DNA of 64,000 nucleotides from Aricia agestis (lineage: Eukaryota; Arthropoda; Insecta; Lepidoptera; Lycaenidae), in the NCBI RefSeq assembly GCF_905147365.1, contig NC_056422.1, positions 6,636,501-6,700,500 of the forward strand, written 5' to 3'. The translations under genes and the position numbers were made by a program. Within the stretch, counting starts at the first letter, position 1, and each line of letters opens with the position of its first letter. Below are positions 55,524 through 64,000 of this stretch, in pieces. The notes beneath the pieces were generated by a model, which made no database searches, was not told the DNA's origin, and saw only the letters and a program-made list of their open reading frames with translations.

Positions 55524-57554
55524 AAATAAAAAAGAGGAGAAAATTAGCACGTCATAATACTATTACAATACAATAAAACACGAATATACGTGAAGACACC
55601 GATCAGCGACACGTAATAGTTTTTGCCACTTATTTTATTGCGGTAATTACTCGCTAATGATACGAGAATAATAATTAATGTATGATTTACTGCTCAAATA
55701 ATATTATGTGCATGTTTTCTACAATGTTCGCGTAATAATTGGGTACATGTGTTTATGATTTCTAAGAGTAGGAACTAGGAAGTTAACGAGTACTTAAAAC
55801 TGAGTAGTAAATGTGTTCGTCCTGTTTTTTATCGCGCAAATCTTTTATTGCGCGTCTCAAAATCTTGTCATGTCATAGCAACGCCACAAACGAGTTTTGG
55901 TTACACGTCAAGTTGCATTGCCATGACATGACATGATTTCGATATTCGCAAAAAAGTTTTGCGCGAGAAAGTTTTGGGAGTTGCTAGATCCGTTCGGTAA
56001 GCATGTACTTACCTGGTAACTTCGGCGTAGAAACACTTGGCCAAAATCGGAACGAATGTGGCCATCTTGTAAAGTGCACTTGTAAGACTATCACACTCAC
56101 ACGCTCTTGTCAATGTATCATTTTGCATGTGGCTGAAACGAAATCAGCCGAAAGATTATCTATTCTGTGCCGAAAAAAACTAATAATATGTATTCTGTGC
56201 CGAAAGGTCAATTTGAGCGACACTTTTTTTTCGTATCCATGACAATAATTGCCAATGTCACCCACGTACAAAGAGATCCTGGTAGGCCTGTGTGAATGAT
56301 TTTCAGTTGTAAATTGTAATATTGCTTGTGAAAATGTTATTTTCTACCCGCTGTCATCGGCTGCGCTAATGCTTCCGCTTATCTAAAACTTGTTTACAAA
56401 AGTTTCATCGGATTATGTTCATGAAGCCTTTGATTTATGTTGTGTACAGTGTAGTTTTATAAATTGCGTTTTACAGAAAATATACTATTTCAACATTCCA
56501 TTCCAGATCTTAACTATATTACGGTACACTGATTATGATTAGTTTTGGTTAAGTACTTGGCAACGCGCGAAGTTTTTTGTTAAATGGAGCGGAAAAGAAA
56601 CACGTAACTTACCTTATTTTTGTTACCATTATAAAAAAAATATATCTTATTAAATTGAAAAAAAAAGTAAAACCTCTATTGTTATTATACTTTCTGTAGT
56701 ACTAAAGTACAGTTGCGGAAAACTGTACTACAAAAGTACTTATAACTTACCTTTAACTTTCGGATTTTTTGTAATCTGTCCACGATTTCAATTACTTACA
56801 CAATGGGTATAAATAAGTTCGCGGTTCCCAAATCTCACAGGGTCAATGACCGTCACGCCGCGTACTTCGAAAGATTGCTTCCCTTGAAGACGAGTAGACC
56901 AGAAAATAAGTAGTAAGTAGTAAGGTTAAATGCCTACACCAGCGTAACTACTCTTTGTTTCAATTCTATATGCCACAAATACTTAGTTCTCCTGATTAGT
57001 GGTGGATTAGAAAGTTTCGTTAGAGAAAAGTAGAAATGACAATTTCCTCATATTATTATTATGATCGTTTATTAACTTAATATAATAAACGCAAATGTGC
57101 TTGTTACTTCTTCGCGCTAAATTATAAAGAATTTAGTAATTAGTACCTACGTAGTAACTAGTAACTACTTGGTTCAATTCACATAGCAATCCGACGCGTG
57201 GTCAGAGTAGACAGAATGATAGAGTATGCCGACTTAGAACTGATGTTGAAATTTTTAAATTTGACGTATTATGACGAAAATCGTCGCTAGGGTTATCTTG
57301 TTACATACGAATTTAAAACTATGACATATTCGCTGGACGTGTTCCTCTTTGGTCGTATTGTTGTTTGTGTTTTGACACATGCGATTAAAATTGTCAGAAT
57401 CCAATTTTGAAAACTTTATTTTTAATATTTAAAAATTTATTATATCAGCCAGCGCGAGGCACATTCCGTTCATAATCCTAGTGAAACCCGACGAATTTGA
57501 CAGATATTGAAACCTGTCCGTCTCTTTGCAGTCGAACTACTGGTCGTTATGTCT
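55524..57554. other. non-coding stretch
   Basis: No exon or mobile-element ends recognised. A short ORF at 56003-56242 has no recognisable domain. Confidence 0.42.
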
Positions 57555-57730
57555 ATTGTGGCGTGGTGACGCGTAGATGTATTTCTAAATTTGTATGGAT
57601 TTGACAGATTTGCAAGAAGTCTCACCTTATTTTCTTGTTCTGAGCATCTCACGCTCACGCAATCTGTCAATTCAGTACAGAAATGCTGAATGCATCTACG
57701 CGTCACGTTGCGGTCTGAACTGAACCTTAG
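57555..57730. mobile_element. palindromic MITE related to 14584, left end lost
   Basis: The right end GCGTCACGTTGCGGTCTGAA…CCTTAG matches the 14584 element. The left half starts inside the element at GTGACGCGTAGATGTATTTC. The expected TAAGG…GACCGC left end is missing. Confidence 0.5.
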
Positions 57731-57764
57731 TAATCTGTGCTTTATAGTTCTAAAATGTTGTATA

Positions 57765-57975
57765 TCTAATATATAAAAATAAGTAAGGTTTTCCTTCCTG
57801 ACGCTATAGCTCCAGAACGCACGAACCGATTTCCACGGTTTTGCATTCGTTGGAAAGGTCTCGGGCTCCGTGAGGTCTATAAAAAAATCAGAAAAAAACT
57901 TCAAGGGAAAAGCAGGAAAACAGGGAAAATCATTTTATGGCAAAACAACGTTTGCCGTGATAGTGCTATACATAA
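57765..57975 (+). mobile_element. Helitron-like, fourth family, decayed 3' end
   Basis: Starts TCTAATATATAAAAATAAGT after a host A. It contains CCAGAACGCACGAACCGATT and a late GGCAAA/TTTGCC hairpin (57940-57957) where a Helitron 3' hairpin would be. The CTAG end is mutated. Confidence 0.55.
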
Positions 57976-58148
57976 TATGTTTGTCGTGACAGACAGCCAA
58001 TAGACCGCGGAACCGGAAGCGGTATTTTATATTTAGGCGCAAATGGTCCAATTAGTTCCTTTGATCTTCCAAACGTTTATCCACTAACATGCCCCCGATA
58101 TTACTCCATTTTGTGCGCTTGGATCCGTCCCAATATTAGTATTGTCGT

Positions 58149-58202
58149 TAAATGTTCTGTAATATGGATTATACAGTGTATAATCCATATTACAGAACAT
58201 TT
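58149..58202. repeat. perfect hairpin, 24-bp arms
   Basis: AATGTTCTGTAATATGGATT and its exact inverse meet around ACAGTG-like loop bases near 58174. AT-rich and too short for the usual MITE. Not part of any other element recognised here. Confidence 0.7.
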
Positions 58203-58430
58203 TATAATATACATTGACTTATCTAGAGTAGTGCGTACAGTAACGAAATAAGACTATAAGGCTGTAAAACGACTAACTTTGCACGACCTTGTCCGATAAT
58301 AATAATAATTAATCAGTAAACGACTTTTCTATGAGAAAAATTGCAACATACTGAATATTGATTGCAATAATGCAATGCCTACGTCATACAACTCTGTCAG
58401 AAATAAAATTAATCTTACTATATTATCAGT

Positions 58431-58609
58431 CCAGTAGCTCTACCATGAGTTTGAAGCTAAAGTTTTTATCTATACTCGATATCGACTACGTAAATATTTA
58501 GTATCTCTAGCGGTCACTTGCGGAACTAAATCGCCATACTAAACATTTACGTAGTCGGTATCGAGTATCGATAAATACTATAGCTTTAAAGTCATGGTAG
58601 AGCTACTGG
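58431..58609. mobile_element. foldback element just upstream of the second exon
   Basis: CCAGTAGCTCTACCATGA at the left is matched by TCATGGTAGAGCTACTGG at the right. The arms continue through ATACTCGATATCGACTACGT and its inverse, with a few mismatches. About 179 bp, ending 125 bp before the exon at 58735. Confidence 0.7.
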
Positions 58610-58734
58610 CTACATATATTATCCTGCACGTAATAGTAAAGTGCGTAGGCCTCAACTATGACTTGTGATTTTGCAATACCTTTATTCTTCATAACATGGG
58701 TTTGGATATTTAACAACATGTTTTTTTTTTCCAG

Positions 58735-58897
58735 GTGACGAACCGTCGGCCAGTGTCGGTCGGGGTGACGGACGATGACCGTGTGCCGGCCCTTCACGGC
58801 CCGCCGTCGTCGCCCGGAGCGGCGGCGGTGCAGCGACGGGTCGCAGCCGCCTGTCAGGCCAGCAGGAAACTCCTGGAGGAGACACTGGCTAAGCCTG
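58735..58897 (+). CDS. coding exon of an unrecognised host gene (likely same gene as 12060)
   Basis: A T-run and CCAG (58731-58734) precede, and CCTG|GTGAGT (perfect donor) follows. The exon is 163 bp, entering in phase 0 and leaving in phase 1. It encodes VTNRRPVSVGVTDDDRVPAL, then a GPPSSPGAAAV segment, then a probable helix QRRVAAACQASRKLLEETLA. It is strongly GC-rich against its surroundings, as expected for conserved coding sequence. Joining it after the exon at 12245 keeps the frame, with an intron of 46,489 bp. I do not recognise the family: the first half looks disordered and the last ~25 residues look helical. Confidence 0.72.
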
Positions 58898-59183
58898 GTG
58901 AGTTCTGTGAGCCTGGTAATTTTCGGAATGGTTTTTGGTGTCACATCTAGGAGAGAATGCAATGAAAAATTTGGTTATGTTGTGTGTGAATGAACGAATG
59001 AGAAAAGGATGGGAAAATTCGTACATCGAATATTGTTTTTTAGGCCCATAGTTACTTACATGAATCCAGGTTAAAGTTACGTGGTAACTATTTAGTACTT
59101 AAATAGTAAACCTGTGGTTAAATATTGTTGTCTCCTTCATTAGGCGAGAGACAGGGATGACATGGTATTTTACCCAGTTTTAT
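58898..59183. other. intron sequence after the second exon
   Basis: Begins with a perfect GTGAGT donor. Nothing else recognised. Confidence 0.5.
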
Positions 59184-59247
59184 AGTGTGTACAAAACTAA
59201 GTATTATCACACCCTAAAGTATAATCACTTAGTTTTGTTACACCCTG
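59184..59247. mobile_element. short derivative of the CAGGGTGTAACAAAACT MITE
   Basis: GTGTGTACAAAACTAAGTAT at the left and ACTTAGTTTTGTTACACCCTG at the right. TATA lies before it and TATA after it. Nearly all of the interior is gone. Confidence 0.65.
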
Positions 59248-60404
59248 TATACAGTCTATAAACAGGCTAACTTAAACCTTTTTCGGTTTTAAAATAATTA
59301 TAAACATTATTTCGAATTTCACGATTTATTTTTAAATATCTTCCTTCATCCTTGCCCTTTACACAAATTTTCGTAAACAAAACACAATTAACTCTAATTG
59401 CCCTTTCAGAGCCAAAAATGTTAACCAAAATAATTATGCTTTAATTTATTGGTAATTGTATCAAAATTCAAGACCTTAAACTTATTTGTTTTGAATTCAA
59501 ATAAAATATTCATTGGGGAGTAGATGTTTGTTAATACCCAAAATCTACTGAAGAAATTTTGATGAAGTTTCGTAAGTTTAAGCTTTGGATTTACATTGAG
59601 TAAAAAGTTCAAGTGAAGTCGCGGGCAAAAGTTACACATTATTTTTTAACAGAATCATGCCAAAGCTAATGCAGCATTTGTTTTATACATTACGGACAGC
59701 CCCTCTATCATGAGCTCTTAAAGCCAGCCAGAATACTGACTGGCTCGCATTTTGGTACCATGACCTCTATTTTCCAGCCAGTCAGTGGTCACGTGACACA
59801 AAACTCACTTCTCCATTGTTAACTGAGTAATAATTTCGAATCATGACAACACTTCTGACATAAGCTCGCTTGCTTTTACGTCAAATACAGCAATTCAATA
59901 AACACCAACCAACGAGTAGCTTTTACTGAATAGTTTACATTTTAGTAATTTTATTTATTAATATTACATACTTTTTAGTCTTAAATTATATTGCTATTTA
60001 GTTGGTTAGTTACTTAATAAGTTATATTTTAGTCTATAGCATATATTTTAGTGAAAATAATTCGTTATTAAAACCAAAAAACTAAACATTCGAAGTGTCC
60101 AAATTTTTGGAAAACGATTAAGTAGGTATTCTCACGAAGTGATACATAAGAAACGTAGAGACCTTAGTAATCCATTTAGTGTTAGTGAGGTTTCAGAATA
60201 ATAACATAAGTGAGGTGTAGTATACCTATATGTCTAGTCAACAATAAGGTTTGCATTTGTGCGATGAGCTAAGACTGCATTGATTTAGTACACAAGAAAC
60301 ACATACAAGGTATAAGGAACACAAGTGTTGTGTATAATTACTTACTGTAAAACAAGTATGAATTTTCACCAAAAACCTACAGGTACAATCTTATAGCTTT
60401 GTAT
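59248..60404. other. AT-rich presumed intron
   Basis: No second downstream exon or repeat ends recognised. GCCAGCCAGAATACTGACTGGC at about 59723 is a small palindrome. Confidence 0.42.
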
Positions 60405-61556
60405 TGTAGGTTTTTGTGTTATTTCACAAACTATTTCCTTGTAAATCTGAAGTATTATTGGTATATGCATGATAAACACTGCACCAAAGAGGTAAATTCA
60501 ATATTACTTACATTTAACAAGAATTTTCAGAACACAACCTTTTAAACTTTAGATGTATGTATAACATGCTCCGGATAAACATTGACACACCTAAACTTCT
60601 AGAAAAGTTAAATAATTGATAATATCATAGAATCCCAATTAGCTAAATTCTCATATGAGCACTTTTTCATTTAAGTATAACTTCTTCTCTTGACTACAAT
60701 ATGGTATTATATGATGGGAATAGTGTAAATCACTAAATTTTACTCAAAAACAAAAACCTACATTATAGTACTTTTCCAAAAAAGACTTACTTAATAAGAA
60801 TTGCATAACAAACATATGGAACTTATTGTTCATAAAACATAATATTATCATAGGAACATATATTATTATGTATTACCAAAAATACTTTTGTACTTACCTC
60901 AATAATAATAATAAGTATTAGTTTTATATTAAATTAAAACTTAAAATACATGAGGACTTACTATGTACTTCTTAGGAACCTATCTTAGGAGCATTTCGTA
61001 CAATCTTTTGATTGCAGTAGGTCTTTGTGTTATTTCACAAACTATTTCCTTGTAAACCATGCATGATAAACGCTGCACCAAAGAGGTAAATTCAAAGGTA
61101 TTACTTTCTCAATAACAAGAATTTTGAGAACACAACCTTTGAAACTTTAGATTCATGTATATTCACGAATAAATATTGACACACACACATACACCTAAAC
61201 TACTAGAAAAGTTAAATCATTGATAATATAAAATCCAAATTAGCTAAATTCTCATATGCACTTTTTCATTTATAACTTCTCTTGACTACAATATGATATA
61301 ATATATAATGGGAATAGTCACTAAAACTCAAAAATATAATCCTACATTACTTATAGTACTTTTTCCAAAAAGACAACAAAAATTGCAAAACAAACATAAG
61401 TACTTATTGTTCATAAAACATAATATTTTCATTGGAACTTATATTATTATTACCACAAATTCTTTTGTACCTCAATAATAATAATATTAGTTTTATATTA
61501 TTACATTAAAATTTAAAATACATTTTAAATTTTAATGTAATAAGGACTTTAGTAAG
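60405..61556 (+). repeat. diverged ~600-bp tandem duplication
   Basis: Copy 1 (about 60405-60962) and copy 2 (about 61015-61556) share long blocks in the same order: TTTGTGTTATTTCACAAACT, GCTGCACCAAAGAGGTAAAT or a close variant, AATTAGCTAAATTCTCATAT, CTTGACTACAATATG and ATTGTTCATAAAACATAATA. Copy 2 has many short deletions, and near its end a palindrome around ATTTTAAATTTTAATG (61501-61542). Non-coding. Confidence 0.78.
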
Positions 61557-61597
61557 TCCTCATGTATTATACATTTTAAAAAGATGTGGTCGTTTTA

Positions 61598-61793
61598 GGG
61601 ACCTATCAGACAGAGTGGTCACGCGTTGAAGCATTTGCGTTGGAGCAGTCAGTGTGTGACTGAGGAGCAATTCTGACACATTCAGAACTCCTCCTGTGTG
61701 AGTATATAGAGATACTCACACGGGAGGCATTCTACAACATAATACAACACACAGAACACAAAACCCTTGACCGCTCTCTGTCTGAGATATCCC
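61598..61793. mobile_element. palindromic element with internal hairpins
   Basis: GGGACCTATCAGACAGAG at the left is matched by CTCTGTCTGAGATATCCC at the right. Inside, CCTCCTGTGTGAGTAT (61690-61705) pairs with ATACTCACACGGGAGG (61712-61727) around a 6-base loop, and CAGTCA/TGACTG forms another hairpin. About 196 bp, non-coding. The inner stem alone could be mistaken for a microRNA precursor. Confidence 0.65.
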
Positions 61794-63454
61794 AGGCAAT
61801 TTCCCATAGTTGCAACTTGCAATGCAGTTTCTAATTGTTATTGGTTTGCCAAATAAAAGTCTGAAATTATAATATTGTTTTTATCTTTCATCAAAAGTTG
61901 GTATTTGAACTCCCTTAATAATCATAAATTAATATTTACACAAGGGATATTTGATTCATCTTCTTTGATTTTAAGTGACAAGACCTTGTTTAAGATTTCC
62001 GCTGTATAAATATTTTTATAAGTATAATATAAAAGAGATTTAACACTTGCCTATCTGATACTAGGTTGATAATAAGGTGTAAGACAAATGTAGTACCTAT
62101 TGATGAAAGCTGTGTATGAATATGTATCTAAGGTAGGTATATTTAAGTGAGAAAATAAATGAAAAAACATTTAAAAACGAGTATTTATTAAATTTCTTTT
62201 AATTAAAGCTTTTGAGTGAATATATATTATCTTCCTAGGACTTCGTCATCATTACACTTGCAATTCTTTATTATAAAATGTAGTACTTATAGTATCTCAG
62301 TGTTAGCAATCATCCTTTATCCTGAAAAATATTTGGTTCAGCGTACACAGTACTAATAATGTAAAATGCCTTACAAGGCACAAAAAGGGGATTATTAAAC
62401 TTATAAATTGCCTGTTTATGTTACAATAATACCTATTTGAAAGCTCAAAAAAACGTAGGTGTTCAAGAATGAGTTCAAGTTCAACAAACTATGTTCAACT
62501 CATGACATCAACTCTGTTGTAATGCATGTAATTGTAATCCACAAGTTTGATGCATTTCTAAGACTTTTTCATGGTAGATTATTTAGCGTAGGTATCAAGT
62601 AGGTATAGGATATAATAAACTTATCAATTTCTTGCTTAAAACATAATCTCTATAAACTTAATAACAATATCCAATTATCTTTTTTTTTGTCTCCTTCTTC
62701 TTCTCTTTTTTAATTGCCGACTCAGTTAGTTGCCAATGTCAGAGAATTCTTTCTCCTCTAGATCGCCATGCTTGTGATAATATAAACATGAAGGAGTGTT
62801 ATTTTCTCAGTGTTTTCATAAAGGGCTTATAAAATACCAAAAAATATAAATAAAACCATTTACACATTTATAATAATTACCTTTAAATACAATAAATCGG
62901 TGCAAAAGTAACTATTCCTACATTGACCACGTTTTATATTAGAAAATAGTATATTTTATAATAAAAAATATTAATCTTTTTTTAAACTATATTTTCATCT
63001 TGATTTACAATTTTTCCGTTAGTCGTTATGGCTAAGCCATTTCAATTTCCTAAAAAAAAAACAATTCCGTTAGTCAAATTTGACGTTCGTGTTTGACATT
63101 TCTTAATCCAGTTCAGAGACAAATATTACAGGTTAAAACCATTCAGAACTAAAAGTGCACATGATACGGAAAAAGAACCATTCACTTTACAACTGTTTAC
63201 ATACCTGCACGGATTAGCTCAGGTTTTGACAAAGTTAATGATAGGGGGGCAGTATAGTTTATTTGAGCTATTAATAAAGTTTATTTATAGCTTGTAATAT
63301 TTCTTAGTCGTGTTTCGATAAATGTTTCGATAGGAAAAACTCGTGCCTGGCCTTACTTACTCACGATTTGGAAAAGGTCAAAGTCAATTTGTTATGGGAA
63401 ATGTCTGTTAAACAATTATTATAGTAGGCTATTTTGCGTTTAGGTATAAATTAA
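61794..63454. other. AT-rich presumed intron
   Basis: No exon, RNA gene or recognised repeat ends. Confidence 0.42.
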
Positions 63455-63697
63455 CTAGATGACACCTGCAACTCCGCTGCGTCAAGTTCATTTATTGTAT
63501 TGAACCGTACATTTTTCTGGGATAAATAGTAGGGTTTGAGGTATCTAAGTATCTCTCTAATAGGATTCAAAGTATCTCCATGCTTAATTTCAATAAAATC
63601 AGTTCAGCGGTTTGGGCGTGAAGTGGTAGGTAACAGGCAGTCAGCTGACAGACACACAAACAGACACACTTTTGCATTTATAATATTTAAGTATGGA
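63455..63697 (-). mobile_element. Helitron-like (Lep1-type)
   Basis: On the minus strand it starts TCCATACTTAAATATTATAA after a host A and ends GTGTCATCTAG before a host T. The GCAGCGGAGTTGC hairpin lies just ahead of the end. It includes a GTTTGTGTGTCTGTCAG-like pyrimidine segment. 243 bp, non-coding. Confidence 0.75.
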
Positions 63698-63774
63698 TTA
63701 ATATGGATAGTGATATTCACTAATTAGTATTTAGTACACTTTTAGTTTCAAGCTCAATCTCTCTTGCTCTTATA

Positions 63775-64000
63775 CAGGGTGTAACAAAACTAAGTGATAA
63801 TACTTAAGGGTGTGTACGTGTTCCTTGTGGAGAGTTCACTGTGAAAGTAGCATCGGTGAAAGACATTTTTTTTTTCTTTTTTGTATGGGCAAGCGCCCCA
63901 GCGCCACGAGTTTCCCCGTACAAAAGTGACAAAAAATTTGGTCTTTCAGCGCTGCTATTTTCACAGTGAACTCTCTACAAGGAACACGTATACACCCTAA
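63775..64000. mobile_element. MITE with CAGGGTGTAACAAAACT ends, cut by window edge
   Basis: The left end CAGGGTGTAACAAAACTAAG follows TATA. GTTCACTGTGAAAGTAGCA pairs inversely with TGCTATTTTCACAGTGAAC, and GTGTACGTGTTCCTTGT with ACAAGGAACACGTATAC. The last bases of the right end lie beyond 64000. Confidence 0.75.

Noticed and set aside
58603..58962. Antisense ORFs over the GC-rich second exon
   Set aside because: GC-rich sequence leaves several frames open. Only the plus-strand frame has matching acceptor, donor and phase.

Overview
This window looks like a non-coding, repeat-dense piece of an insect nuclear genome, most likely a moth or butterfly. The evidence is the AT-rich background, canonical GT-AG exon borders, short Helitron-like repeats resembling the lepidopteran Lep1 type, tRNA-headed SINEs, several non-LTR retrotransposon 3' ends of lepidopteran style, and many short palindromic MITEs. 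I see no bacterial-type operon, CRISPR array, rRNA gene or functional tRNA gene. The organism call rests on recognised repeat types, not on a database search.

Positions 1-8222 are one cluster of Penelope-like retroelement (PLE). On the plus strand lie a 5'-truncated unit and then two complete head-to-tail units with a period of exactly 2,666 bp. Each complete unit has one 852-residue ORF with an N-terminal region, a reverse transcriptase (YVDD at 500-503) and a C-terminal GIY-YIG endonuclease. To the left the cluster flips at 1337-1338, with 2 bp of overlap between the two parts, into an inverted partial copy that continues past the left edge. The ORF copies are identical in protein. Only about 107 bp separate successive ORFs, and each spacer begins with a candidate minimal hammerhead ribozyme whose core overlaps the ORF stop codon. 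Transcripts of the array could therefore be cut into unit-length RNAs.

From 8223 onward there is no long ORF. Two good coding exons on the plus strand (12060-12245 and 58735-58897) have matching phase-0 borders and probably belong to one unrecognised host gene, separated by a 46.5-kb intron. That intron and its flanks are a graveyard of mobile elements: an eight-copy MITE family with TWA target duplications (PIF/Harbinger-like), a MITE family starting CAGGGTGTAACAAAACT, a palindromic family starting around CTCACATACGG, a hAT-like MITE with an 8-bp target duplication, several Helitron families (5' TC, 3' CTAG before a host T, some with a 3' hairpin), SINEs, non-LTR 3' ends, and single foldback elements with very well matched arms.

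The right end (59-64 kb) is AT-rich presumed intron with a diverged ~600-bp tandem duplication, one more palindromic element, a Helitron-like copy and a MITE cut by the window edge. The strongest leads are the PLE/hammerhead array with a swapped 3-8 core pair, its inversion junction, the TWA-MITE cluster, and the two host exons.
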